From contig CAZABC010000004.1 in the NCBI GenBank assembly GCA_964483405.1, positions 62,001 through 126,000 on the forward strand: a DNA stretch of 64,000 nucleotides, in the 5' to 3' direction. The position numbers and the translations under genes are program-made. The notes under the pieces were generated by a model, which worked only from the letters and a program-made list of their open reading frames with translations, did not search any database and was not told the origin of the DNA. Source of the stretch: CAZABC01 sp964483405 (lineage in GTDB: Bacteria; Chloroflexota; Limnocylindria; Limnocylindrales; CSP1-4). Positions 41,418 to 49,955 of this stretch are shown here, piece after piece. The first letter of the stretch is position 1; every line of letters begins with the position of its first letter.

Positions 41418-42701
41418 ATGGACCGCGACCTGACCGTCGTTTCGGAGTTCGCTCGCCTGGCGACGCTCGCCCGCGACTGGGACGAGCTGATGCGGACGAT
41501 CGTCGATCGGACGACCGAGGTCATGGGCGTCGACGTCTGCTCGTTCTACCTGATGGACGCGGCCGGCGGCCGGCTCACGCTGACGGCGACGAACGGGCTC
41601 GACCGGAGCCAGGTCGGCCGGGTCAGCCTCGCCGTCGGCCAGGGGATCACCGGTCTCGCCGCCGCCGAGCGCCGGCCGGTCGCCTCGACCGACGTGACCG
41701 TCGACCCGCGCTTCTCCTGGGTCCGCGGCCTCGATCTCGCGGGCCTCCACGCGATGCTCTCCGTGCCGCTCGTCTGGCATGAGCGGGTCGTCGGCGTCCT
41801 CAACGTCCAGGTCACCGAGGCGCGGCCGTTCGAGCCGGCCGAGGTCGAGCTCCTCCGGACGATCGCGGCGATCCTGGCCGGGATCGTCGAGAAGGGCCGC
41901 CTCCAGGCCGAGGTCGAGGCCCGTCTCGCCTCGCTCACTGCGCTCGACGCGGCCAGGGCCGAGCTCCTCGCCGTCGTCACCCACGAGCTCCGGACGCCGC
42001 TGTCGGTCGTCCGGGTCTATGTCGACCTGCTCGCCGACGCGGCCACCGCCGAGGCCGGGTGGACCGCCGGGGGTGCCGGGAGCCGCGCGGCGAGCCCACC
42101 GGACGCCGTCGTCGTCGGCGACTGGCGGGAGCGGGCGATCGAGCAGGTGACCCGGCTCGACCGGCTCGTCGACTCGATCCTCGCCTCGGTCCGCGGCGAG
42201 GGGCTGACCGGGCTCGCCCGCCGGCCGTTCGACGTCGGAGCGGCGGTCGCGTCGACGGTCGACACGCTCGCCGTCCTGCTCCGGCCGTACCTCCTGCGCT
42301 GGACGCCGCCCGACGCGTCGCTCGCGGGGCTCGGCGACGAGGCCCGCTTCCGGCAGGTCGTCGAGCACCTCCTCGAGAACGAGACGAAGTACGCGCCTGT
42401 CGAGACCGGGATCAGCATCGGCGCCTGGCCGACGGGCGGCGAGATCCGCGTCTACGTCACCGACGACGGGCCGGGCGTCCCGCGCGAGGAGTGGGAGGCG
42501 GTCTTCGAGCCGTTCGTCAGGGCGTCGGGACGCGGGCCGGAGGGACGCGGCTCGGGTGGCCGTGGCTCGGGGATCGGGCTGTTCGCCGCCCGCCGGCTGA
42601 TGGACGCGATGGGCGGCCGGGTCTGGATCGAGGAGAACGGCTACGGCGGGTCGCGCTTCGTCGTCGCGCTGCCGGCCGCCGACGCTCCGCCCCCTGCCTG
42701 A
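41418..42701 (+). CDS. GAF-domain sensor histidine kinase
   Basis: The 427-residue protein has an N-terminal GAF domain (about residues 12-160, with VDVCSFYLMDAAGGRLTLTATNGL and MLSVPLVWHERVVGVLNVQ), an H-box LAVVTHELRTPLSVVR, and an ATPase domain with HLLENETKYAP, DDGPGVP and GSGIGLFAARRLM. It has no membrane segment, so it senses a cytosolic signal or cofactor. No response regulator is adjacent, so it is an orphan kinase. A low-complexity Gly/Arg stretch precedes the G2 box. Confidence 0.92.
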   Translation: MDRDLTVVSEFARLATLARDWDELMRTIVDRTTEVMGVDVCSFYLMDAAGGRLTLTATNGLDRSQVGRVSLAVGQGITGLAAAERRPVASTDVTVDPRFSWVRGLDLAGLHAMLSVPLVWHERVVGVLNVQVTEARPFEPAEVELLRTIAAILAGIVEKGRLQAEVEARLASLTALDAARAELLAVVTHELRTPLSVVRVYVDLLADAATAEAGWTAGGAGSRAASPPDAVVVGDWRERAIEQVTRLDRLVDSILASVRGEGLTGLARRPFDVGAAVASTVDTLAVLLRPYLLRWTPPDASLAGLGDEARFRQVVEHLLENETKYAPVETGISIGAWPTGGEIRVYVTDDGPGVPREEWEAVFEPFVRASGRGPEGRGSGGRGSGIGLFAARRLMDAMGGRVWIEENGYGGSRFVVALPAADAPPPA

Positions 42702-42735
42702 GCCGGCGGGGCCCGCGGCCGGCCGCCCGGCTCAG
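42698..42735. terminator. Bidirectional hairpin terminator
   Basis: CTGAGCCGG and CCGGCTCAG form a perfect 9-bp stem around a 20-base loop that is itself GC-rich. It spans the gap between the convergent histidine kinase and adenosine deaminase genes, overlapping both stops. Confidence 0.6.
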
Positions 42736-43847
42736 ACCGCGGCGGACCCGACGACCCGGACCGCCTCGGCGCGCAGGTGCGCGTAGCCGGGCTTGACGAC
42801 CTCGTTGATGAGGCGGAGACGCTCGTCGAACGGGGCGAAGGCGCTCTTGAGGGCGTTGATCGTCAGCCACTCGATCTCGCCGAGGCCCAGGTCGAACGCG
42901 GCGTCGAGGGCGGCGAACTCGCTCGACAGGCTGACGTCGCTCATCAGCCGGTTGTCGGTGTTGACCGTGACCCGGAAACGGAGCCGGCGGAGCAGGTCGA
43001 ACGGGTGGGCCTCGATCGAGCTGGCCGCCCCGGTGTGGACGTTGGAGGTCGGGCACATCTCGAGGGGGACCCGCCGGTCGCGGACGAAGGTCGCCAGCCG
43101 GCCGAGGGCGATCGTGCCGTCCGCGAGGACCTCGATATCGTCGACGATCCGGACGCCATGGCCGAGACGCTCGGCACCGCAGAACTGGAGCGCCTCCCAG
43201 ATCGATGGCGGCCCGAAGCTCTCGCCGGCGTGGATCGTGATGTGGAAGTTCTCGTGGCGGACGATGTCGAACGCGTCGAGATGGCGGGTCGGCCGGTAGC
43301 CCGCCTCGGGGCCCGCGATGTCGAAGCCGACCACGCCCTCGTCCCGCCAGCGGACGGCGAGCTCGGCGATCTCCCTGCTCCGGGCGAGCTGGCGCATCGC
43401 GGTGATGAGCGTCCGCACGACGATCGGCCGGCCGGCCGCAGCCGCCCGGCGCTCCCCTTCGCGGAAGCCGGCCTGGACCGCCTCGACGACCGCGTCGAGC
43501 GTCAGCCCGCGCTCGACGTGGAGCTCGGGCGCGAACCGCACCTCGGCGTAGACGATCCCGTCGGCCGCGAGATCCTCGGCGCACTCGGCCGCGACCCGGG
43601 CGAGCGCCTCGGGCGTCTGCATGACCCCGACGGTGTGGGCGAACGTCTCGAGGTAGAGCTCGAGGCTCTTGCGATCGGCGCCGCGGGTGAACCAGGAGGC
43701 GAGCTCGCCGACGTCGTGGGTCGGCAGGCCGTCGTAGCCGGTCTCGCGGGCGAGGTCGACGACCGTCGCCGGGCGGAGGCCGCCGTCGAGGTGGTCGTGA
43801 AGCAGCGCCTTGGGGGCATGGCGGATGGAGTCGAGCGAGAGCGCCAC
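42732..43847 (-). CDS. add: Adenosine deaminase
   Basis: This protein of about 371 residues has the zinc-binding KALLHDHLDGGLRP (HxH), GFDIAGPEAGY, HITIHAGESFGPPSIWEAL with catalytic Glu, GAERLGHGVRI and TVNTDNRLMSDVSLSSEF with the late Asp. It converts adenosine or deoxyadenosine to the inosine form. The GTG at 43847 is chosen because GGAGGCG lies just upstream and homology begins there; the frame runs further upstream into the argH end. Deoxyadenosine turnover would feed deoxyribose to the DeoC pathway at 60774, a speculative link. Confidence 0.94.
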   Translation of the reverse strand: MALSLDSIRHAPKALLHDHLDGGLRPATVVDLARETGYDGLPTHDVGELASWFTRGADRKSLELYLETFAHTVGVMQTPEALARVAAECAEDLAADGIVYAEVRFAPELHVERGLTLDAVVEAVQAGFREGERRAAAAGRPIVVRTLITAMRQLARSREIAELAVRWRDEGVVGFDIAGPEAGYRPTRHLDAFDIVRHENFHITIHAGESFGPPSIWEALQFCGAERLGHGVRIVDDIEVLADGTIALGRLATFVRDRRVPLEMCPTSNVHTGAASSIEAHPFDLLRRLRFRVTVNTDNRLMSDVSLSSEFAALDAAFDLGLGEIEWLTINALKSAFAPFDERLRLINEVVKPGYAHLRAEAVRVVGSAAV

Positions 43848-43947
43848 GGCGAACGCCTCCGGTACAGGGACGTCGTCGGCATCGTACGCGGCGCGGGCGG
43901 CCGCGGAGCGGTCGGGTGCGCGGGTCGGTCCGGCAGCGGCCGGCTCG

Positions 43948-45375
43948 TCAGCCGGCGTCGGAAGCGTCGAGGCGGGCGCGAGCCGCGGCGAGGGCTGCCG
44001 CGACCCGGGTCGGGGCGGTCCCGCCGACGACGTCGCAGGCGGCGAGCGCCGCATCGAGACCCGCGGCGTCCCGGAGCGCGTCGCCGATCCCCGGGTCGCC
44101 GGCGAGCGCGGCCGCGGTGGCGTCGTCGCTCGCCGCGAGCGCGGCGACGATCGCAGCGTCGGGGGCCGCGTCGAGCCCGACGCCCGCCGCCTCGATCGCG
44201 GCGACGAGCGACCCGACGACGTGGTGCGCCGCCCGGAACGGCACGCCTCGCCGGACGAGCGCGTCGGCGACGGCGGTCGCGGTCGTGAACCCCTCGGTCG
44301 CCGCCGCCCGCATCGCCGACCGGTCGACCGTCAGTGTCCCGACGAGCCCGGCCAGGACGCCGAGCGAGGCCGCCCACGTGCCGAGCGCCCCGAACAGCGG
44401 CGCCTTGTCCTCCTGCAGGTCGCGCTGGTAGGCGAGCGGCAGTCCCTTGAGGACGCCGAGCATCCCGGCGAGGTCGCCGACGACCCGGGCCGCCCGGCCG
44501 CGCACGAGCTCCGCGGGGTCGGGGTTCCGCTTGTTCGGCAGCATCGAGCTGCCGGTCGAGTACGCATCGGCGACCCGGACGAAGCCGAAGCGCGGGTTCG
44601 ACCACCAGGTCAGCTCCTCGGCGAGGCGCGACAGGTGGACCATCCCGAGCGCGGCGGCGGCGAGCAGCTCGACGACGAAGTCGCGGTCGGCGACCGCGTC
44701 GAGCGAGTTCGCGGTGACGCCGGCGAAGCCGAGCTCGGCGGCGGTCGCCTCACGGTCGAGTCGGTAGCCGGCCCCGGCGAGCGCCCCGGACCCGAGCGGC
44801 GAGACGTCCAGCCGGCGGCGGGCGTCGGCGACCCGGTCGCGGTCCCGCTCGAGCATCTCGACGTAGGCGAGCAGGTGATGGGCGAAGAGGACCGGCTGGG
44901 CCGGCTGGATGTGCGTCGCCCCCGGGAGGACGGCCTCGCCGTCCCGCTCGGCGAGCCCGACGAGGGCCCGCTCGAGGTCGAGGAGCGCGGCGTCCAGCCG
45001 GTCGCAGGCCCGGCGCGACCAGAGCCGCAGATCCGTCGCGACCTGGTCGTTGCGCGACCGGCCGGTGTGCAGGCGCCCGGCGAGCGGGCCGATCCGGTCG
45101 GCCAGCGCCGCCTCGAGGTTGAGGTGGACGTCCTCGAGCGCCGGGTCCCAGACCAGGGTGCCCGCCTCGACCTCGGCGCGGAGGGCCTCGAGTCCCGCCA
45201 CCAGCCCGGCGACCTCGTCGGGCGCGAGCAACCCGGCCCGGCCGAGCCCGTGGACGTGGGCGATCGAGCCGTCGATGTCGTCGAGGGCGAGCTCGGCGTC
45301 GACCTCGATCGAGCGGGTGAAGTCGGCGACCCGCGGGTCGTTCGCCTCGCGGAACCGGCCGCCCCACAGCTGCAT
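43948..45375 (-). CDS. argH: Argininosuccinate lyase
   Basis: The 475-residue protein starts MQLWGGRFREANDPRVADFTRSIEVDAELALDDIDGSIAHVHGL and has GRLHTGRSRNDQVATDLRLW and the signature GSSMLPNKRNPDPAELVRGRAARVVGDL. It cleaves argininosuccinate to arginine and fumarate. The ATG at 45375 is preceded by GGAGGG; an upstream in-frame ATG would add 18 residues with no homology. It is apart from the arg operon and has no obvious ARG palindrome of the kind seen before argC. Confidence 0.95.
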   Translation of the reverse strand: MQLWGGRFREANDPRVADFTRSIEVDAELALDDIDGSIAHVHGLGRAGLLAPDEVAGLVAGLEALRAEVEAGTLVWDPALEDVHLNLEAALADRIGPLAGRLHTGRSRNDQVATDLRLWSRRACDRLDAALLDLERALVGLAERDGEAVLPGATHIQPAQPVLFAHHLLAYVEMLERDRDRVADARRRLDVSPLGSGALAGAGYRLDREATAAELGFAGVTANSLDAVADRDFVVELLAAAALGMVHLSRLAEELTWWSNPRFGFVRVADAYSTGSSMLPNKRNPDPAELVRGRAARVVGDLAGMLGVLKGLPLAYQRDLQEDKAPLFGALGTWAASLGVLAGLVGTLTVDRSAMRAAATEGFTTATAVADALVRRGVPFRAAHHVVGSLVAAIEAAGVGLDAAPDAAIVAALAASDDATAAALAGDPGIGDALRDAAGLDAALAACDVVGGTAPTRVAAALAAARARLDASDAG

Positions 45376-45469
45376 CGCACCCTCCTCGTCCGTCCGGGTC
45401 GGGACCCATCGTAGCGGGCCGGCCGGCACTGGCCCGAGCGGGACCGATGCCCGGCGACGCCAGCCCGCC

Positions 45470-46516
45470 TCAGGAAGAGGCGGTCGTCGCCGGCGTCGCG
45501 ATCGGGACGGCGGGATCGGGCTCGACCTCGCGGAGGCGCGCGGCGGCGTCCTCGGCGGTGATGTCGCGCTGGGCCTCGGACAGCAACTCGTAGCCGACCA
45601 TGAACTTGCGGACGCTCGCGTGGAGGAGCGGCGGGTAGAAGTGGGCGTGGAGCTGCCAGCCCTCGGCGGGCGGGCCGAACGGCGCCTGGTGCCAGCCCAT
45701 CGAGTACGGGAACGGCCGGGCGAACAGCCCGTCGTAGCGACGAAGGAGGCGGCCGAGCGTCGCGGCCAGCTCGTCGCGTGCCGTGTCGTCGAGGTCGGCG
45801 AGCCGGCGGGCCGGTCGTCTCGGCAGGACCAGCGTCTCGAATGGCCAGGCCGCCCAGAACGGCACGACGACGAGCCAGTCGGGACCCTCCTCGACCACCC
45901 GCGGCCCGCCGGACTCCTGGTCGGCGTAGGCGAGCAGGAGCGGGCTGCCCGTCGCCGCGTGGTGGCGGCCGACGTGCTCCATCTCGCGGACGGCCTCGCG
46001 CGGCAGCGAGCCGGCAGCCCAGATCTGGCCGTGCGGATGGGGATTGCTCGCGCCCATCGACTCGCCCCGGTTCTCGAACACCTGGACCCACGGGAAGCTG
46101 GCCCCGAGGGCCTCGCTCTCGGACGCCCAGAGGTCGACGACGTCGCGGACCGCCCCGGCCGGCATCTGGCCGAGGGTCAGGTCGTGACGCGGCGAGAAGC
46201 AGACGACGCGGCAGGTCCCCCGCTCACCGGCTGCGATGAGCAGGCCATCCTCGACCCGCTCAGCCGGCGTCTCCGGTCGGAGCGCGGCGAAGTCGTTGGT
46301 GAAGACGAAGGTCCGCGCATACGCCGGGTTCACGTCGCCGTTCGCCCGGGTGTTGCCGGGGCAGAGGTAGCAGTTCGGGTCGTATGCCGGCCGACCCTCC
46401 GCCGGCACCGGCTCCTTCCGGCCCTGCCAGGGCCGCTTCGTCCGGCCGGCCGAGACGAGGATCCACTCGCCGGTGAGCGGGTTGAGGCGGCGGTGCGGCC
46501 CGTCGGGCGGGGTCAC
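45470..46516 (-). CDS. galT: Galactose-1-phosphate uridylyltransferase
   Basis: The 348-residue protein has RLNPLTGEWILVSAGRTKRPWQG, zinc-ligand CYLCPGNTRANGDVNPAY, FENRGESMGASNPHPHGQIWA with the nucleophilic His, and WQLHAHFYPPLL. It swaps UMP between UDP-glucose and galactose-1-phosphate in the Leloir pathway. Its GTG overlaps the stop of the DeoR regulator gene (GTGA). galK and galE are not in the window. The neighbouring ABC operon may import galactose or a galactoside. Confidence 0.94.
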   Translation of the reverse strand: MTPPDGPHRRLNPLTGEWILVSAGRTKRPWQGRKEPVPAEGRPAYDPNCYLCPGNTRANGDVNPAYARTFVFTNDFAALRPETPAERVEDGLLIAAGERGTCRVVCFSPRHDLTLGQMPAGAVRDVVDLWASESEALGASFPWVQVFENRGESMGASNPHPHGQIWAAGSLPREAVREMEHVGRHHAATGSPLLLAYADQESGGPRVVEEGPDWLVVVPFWAAWPFETLVLPRRPARRLADLDDTARDELAATLGRLLRRYDGLFARPFPYSMGWHQAPFGPPAEGWQLHAHFYPPLLHASVRKFMVGYELLSEAQRDITAEDAAARLREVEPDPAVPIATPATTASS

Positions 46517-47337
46517 GAGGCGCGGACGACCGCGAGGCGGTCGCGCCGGGTCGACCGGCCGGTCCTGGTCCGGGCGACGACGAGCCGACCGACCCGCGCC
46601 TCGAGCGCGGTCCGGGCGTCGGCGTCGAGCCGATCGTCGGTGACCAGCACGTCGGCCTCGTCGAGCCGGGCGAACGAGCTGATGCCCATGACGCCCCACT
46701 TCGTGTGGTCGGCGACGACGACGAGCTGCCGGGCGGCATCGACGAGGGCCCGGTCGACCTCGGATTCGTCGAGGTTCGGGGTCGTGAAGCCGGCCTCGGT
46801 CGTCATGCCGTGGACGCCCATGAACGTCAGGTCGACATGGACCGAGCGGAGGGCCGAGACGGCGAACGGCCCGACCAGCGCGTCCGACGGGGTCCGCGAG
46901 CCACCGGTCAGGGCGACGGTCTGCCGGCCGTCGCCGAAGCGCTCGAACGTCTCGAGGACGCGGATCGAGTTCGTGATGACCGTCAGCCGGTCGACCTCGG
47001 CCAGCGAGCGGGCGAGGACGTGGGTCGTCGTGCCGGCCGACACCGCGATCGCCATCCCGGGCGCGACGAGCGCGGCCGCGGCGTCGGCGATGGCCGCCTT
47101 CTCGCGCCGCTGGACGCTCGACTTGGCATCGAATCCGGGCTCGAACAGCGCGCTCTCGCTGAGGGCGGTCGCGCCGCCGTGGACCTTCTCGACGAGGCCG
47201 CGCTGGTGGAGGAGCTCGAGATCCCGCCGGACGGTCATGTCCGAGACGCCGAGCTCGCGGGCGAGATCGACGACGCGGACGGCGCCCTCGGACCGGACGC
47301 GATCGAGGATGAACGCGAGCCGCTGGCGACTGAGCAA
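46513..47337 (-). CDS. DeoR family transcriptional regulator
   Basis: The 274-residue protein has an N-terminal DeoR helix-turn-helix (RQRLAFILDRVRSEGAVRVVDLARELGVSDMTVRRDLELLHQRGLVEKVHGGA) and a phosphosugar-sensing C-terminal domain (AIAVSAGTTTHVLARSL, LTVITNSIRVLETF, VDLTFMGVHGMTTEAGFTTPNLDESEVDRALVDAA). The TTG at 47337 is chosen: GGAGG stands seven bases before it and it is the expected distance from the HTH. It is divergent from the sugar ABC operon and upstream of galT, and probably controls both. Confidence 0.9.
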   Translation of the reverse strand: MLSRQRLAFILDRVRSEGAVRVVDLARELGVSDMTVRRDLELLHQRGLVEKVHGGATALSESALFEPGFDAKSSVQRREKAAIADAAAALVAPGMAIAVSAGTTTHVLARSLAEVDRLTVITNSIRVLETFERFGDGRQTVALTGGSRTPSDALVGPFAVSALRSVHVDLTFMGVHGMTTEAGFTTPNLDESEVDRALVDAARQLVVVADHTKWGVMGISSFARLDEADVLVTDDRLDADARTALEARVGRLVVARTRTGRSTRRDRLAVVRAS

Positions 47338-47473
47338 CCGTTCGCCTCCATCCCGGCCCGTCGGGTCCCGCGGCGGATGGGCGGCCGCTCGGACCGGCCC
47401 GATCCGCCTGCCGGGCGGATCGCCGGGGCCACGTCGAAAGCGTGGCACGCTCGCGGCCGCAAGTCAACACGTT

Positions 47474-47504
47474 CGAACATCTCCGAACGCCGAAAGTGCC
47501 GAAT
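47474..47504. promoter_or_regulatory. Repeated CGAA elements, possible DeoR operator
   Basis: CGAAC occurs at 47474 and 47484, CGAAA at 47491 and CGAAT at 47500. The first repeat sits in the palindrome TTCGAA. DeoR-family regulators often bind tandem short repeats of this composition, and the site lies between the DeoR gene and the promoter of the ABC operon. Confidence 0.45.
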
Positions 47505-47509
47505 CAGGC

Positions 47510-47539
47510 TTGACATCCGGACACCGGCATGCCGACAAT
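47510..47539 (+). promoter_or_regulatory. Promoter of the second sugar ABC operon
   Basis: TTGACA (47510-47515) and GACAAT (47534-47539) are 18 bases apart. The leader to the ATG at 47608 is about 60 bases. The 12 bases from 47511, TGACATCCGGAC, are identical to one half of the operator at 6546-6569 read on its minus strand. Confidence 0.65.
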
Positions 47540-47607
47540 CGGGGCGATGGTCGCAGGCGGACCATGCGAGCCGCGGCCGCGCGCCGAGCGACCCAGAGGA
47601 GGAGCAC

Positions 47608-48975
47608 ATGGCAATGCGCGAAGCGCCCCAGCCCGAGCAGACGGACGAGACCGGCTTCCTCGGGAAGGTCCACCGCCGCGATGTCCTCAAGGGCATCGGC
47701 GCCGCGAGCCTCCTGTCGGTCCCCGCGATCGTGGCCGCCTGCTCGACCGGGTCGACCCCCGAGCCGTCCGCCGGGGCGAGCACCGAGCCGAGCGCGGCGC
47801 CGTCCGTCGGCGGCGAGGTGACCTTCGGCTCGAACTACTCCGACGAGGTGCCGAAGGCCGCCATGCAGGCGGTCGTCGACGCGTTCACGGCCGCGACCGG
47901 CATCGCCGTCAAGGTCAACACCGTCGACCACGGCACGTTCCAGGACCAGATCAGCAACTACCTCCAGGGCACCCCGGACGACACGTTCACCTGGTTCGCC
48001 GGCTACCGGATGCGGTTCTTCGCCTCGCAGGGCCTCGCGACCGACATCAGCGACGTCTGGGCGAAGGTCGGCGGGAACTACTCGGATGCCTTCAAGTCGG
48101 CCTCGACCGGCGATGACGGCAAGCAGTACTTCATCCCGTTCTACAACTACCCGTGGGTCGTCATCTACCGCAAGTCGCTCTGGGAGGAGAAGGGCTACAC
48201 CGAGCCCAAGACGCTCGACGAGCTCAAGGCGCTCGGCGACAAGATGAAGGCCGACGGCATCGTCCCGATCTCCTTCGCGGACAAGGACGGCTGGCCGGCG
48301 ATGGGCACGTTCGACATCCTGAACATGCGCCAGAACGGCTACGACTTCCACATCGGCCTGATGGCCGGCACCGAGAAGTGGACCGACGCGAAGGTCAAGA
48401 CCGTCTTCGAGGTCTGGAAGGGGCTCATCCCGTACCAGGACACCGAGGCCCTCGGCCGGACCTGGCAGGAGGCCGCCCAGAAGATGATCGCGAAGGAAGC
48501 GGGGATGTACTTCCTCGGCACCTTCGCCGGCGAGCAGGCCAGCGAGGCCGACCGCGCCGACCTCAGCTTCTTCGCCTTCCCGACCCTCGGCACCGAGTTC
48601 GACGCCGAGATGGGCATCGACGCCCCGATCGACGGCTTCATGGTCAGCAAGGCGCCGAAGAACCTCGACGGCGCCAAGGCGTTCATGGAGTACCTCTCGA
48701 CCGGCGAGGCCCAGATCGAGTTCCTCAAGGCGAGCCCGAACAGCGTCGCCGCCGGCAACGACGCCGACACGAGCGGCTACAGCGAATTCCAGAAGATGTC
48801 GGCTGCGATCATCGCCTCGTCGGGCAAGATCGCCCAGTTCCTCGACCGCGACACCCGGCCGGACTTCGCCGGCCCGAACGGCATGCAGGGCTTCCTGCAG
48901 AACTTCCTCAACGATCCTGAGCAGGACCTGGACGCGTTCCTCCAGACGATCCAGGACTTCTGGGACTCGCTCTAG
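47608..48975 (+). CDS. Sugar ABC transporter, substrate-binding lipoprotein
   Basis: The 455-residue solute-binding protein has a long, Tat-like N-terminus (VHRRDVLKGIGAASLLSVPAIVAAC) ending in a lipobox Cys, a Ser/Thr/Pro tether, then a family 1 fold (EVTFGSNYSDEVPKAAMQAVVDAFTAATG). The twin Arg before the hydrophobic core suggests Tat export of a folded lipoprotein. AGGAGGAG precedes the ATG at 47608. It leads an operon with two permeases and no ATPase. Confidence 0.9.
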   Translation: MAMREAPQPEQTDETGFLGKVHRRDVLKGIGAASLLSVPAIVAACSTGSTPEPSAGASTEPSAAPSVGGEVTFGSNYSDEVPKAAMQAVVDAFTAATGIAVKVNTVDHGTFQDQISNYLQGTPDDTFTWFAGYRMRFFASQGLATDISDVWAKVGGNYSDAFKSASTGDDGKQYFIPFYNYPWVVIYRKSLWEEKGYTEPKTLDELKALGDKMKADGIVPISFADKDGWPAMGTFDILNMRQNGYDFHIGLMAGTEKWTDAKVKTVFEVWKGLIPYQDTEALGRTWQEAAQKMIAKEAGMYFLGTFAGEQASEADRADLSFFAFPTLGTEFDAEMGIDAPIDGFMVSKAPKNLDGAKAFMEYLSTGEAQIEFLKASPNSVAAGNDADTSGYSEFQKMSAAIIASSGKIAQFLDRDTRPDFAGPNGMQGFLQNFLNDPEQDLDAFLQTIQDFWDSL

Positions 48976-49016
48976 TCGGGCACCGGTCGTAGCCCACGGC
49001 TCGTGACCGGGCGACG

Positions 49017-49955
49017 ATGACCGCGACCACCGCGCCGCCGGCGGCCAAGCGCCGCCGGCGGCGCTTCTCGCTCCTGACCCGGACGGACAAGCTCGTCCTG
49101 GCGCTCCTCGTCGGCGTGCCGGCGGTCGTCCACATCTTCCTCGTCTGGGTCCCGACGATCGCCTCGATCGGCCTGTCGTTCACGAGCTGGAACGGCATCG
49201 GCGGGCTCGAGAACATCGAGTTCGTCGGGCTCGAGAACTACCAGAAGCTGCCGAGCTACCCGCCGTTCCTGCCCGCCCTGGGCAACAACGTCCTGTGGCT
49301 CGTCGTGTTCCTGTTCATCGCCTCGCCGATCGGGATGTTCCTGGCGGTCCTCCTCGACCGCGAGATCCGGGGGACGCGCTTCTACCAGAGCGCGCTCTAC
49401 CTGCCGGTCGTCCTGTCGCTCGCGATCGTCGGCTTCATCTGGGAGCTGATGTACTCGGTCGACGAGGGCTTCATCAACAACATCCTGGCGATCTTCCTCG
49501 GCGCGAACCCCAAGATCGACTTCCTCGGCAACCGGGACATCAACATCTTCTCGGTCCTGGTCGCCGCGAGCTGGCGCCACATCGGCTACATCATGGTCCT
49601 CTACCTGGCCGGTCTGAAGAGCGTCGACAACACGCTCCGCGAGGCGGCCGCGATCGACGGCGCGAACGCCCGCCAGACGTTCTTCCGGGTCGTCTTCCCG
49701 GTCCTCCAGCCGATCAACATCGTCGTCCTGGTCGTCACGATCATCGAGGCCCTCCGGGCCTTCGACATCGTCTACATCATCAACCGCGGGCTCAACGGCC
49801 TCGGGCTCCTGTCGGTCCTCATCACCAACAACATCGTCGGCGAGGCGAGCAGGATCGGGTTCGGGTCGGCGATCGCGGTGATCCTGCTGCTCGTGTCGGT
49901 CGGCCCGATCATCCTGTACCTGCAGCGCGCGATGCGTGACACGGGAGGGTCGTGA
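49017..49955 (+). CDS. Sugar ABC transporter permease, MalF type
   Basis: The 312-residue permease has a basic N-terminus (AAKRRRRRFSLLTRTDKL), about six membrane helices beginning LVLALLVGVPAVVHIFLVW, and the EAA loop LREAAAIDGANARQTFFRVVFP. It pairs with the following permease, whose start overlaps its stop. It begins 41 bases after the binding-protein gene. Confidence 0.92.
   Translation: MTATTAPPAAKRRRRRFSLLTRTDKLVLALLVGVPAVVHIFLVWVPTIASIGLSFTSWNGIGGLENIEFVGLENYQKLPSYPPFLPALGNNVLWLVVFLFIASPIGMFLAVLLDREIRGTRFYQSALYLPVVLSLAIVGFIWELMYSVDEGFINNILAIFLGANPKIDFLGNRDINIFSVLVAASWRHIGYIMVLYLAGLKSVDNTLREAAAIDGANARQTFFRVVFPVLQPINIVVLVVTIIEALRAFDIVYIINRGLNGLGLLSVLITNNIVGEASRIGFGSAIAVILLLVSVGPIILYLQRAMRDTGGS

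Noticed and set aside
43854..44054. Upstream extension of adenosine deaminase into the argH 3' end.
   Set aside because: The extra residues are low-complexity Pro/Ala/Arg antisense to argH, while the GTG at 43847 has a GGAGG site and begins at the homologous region.
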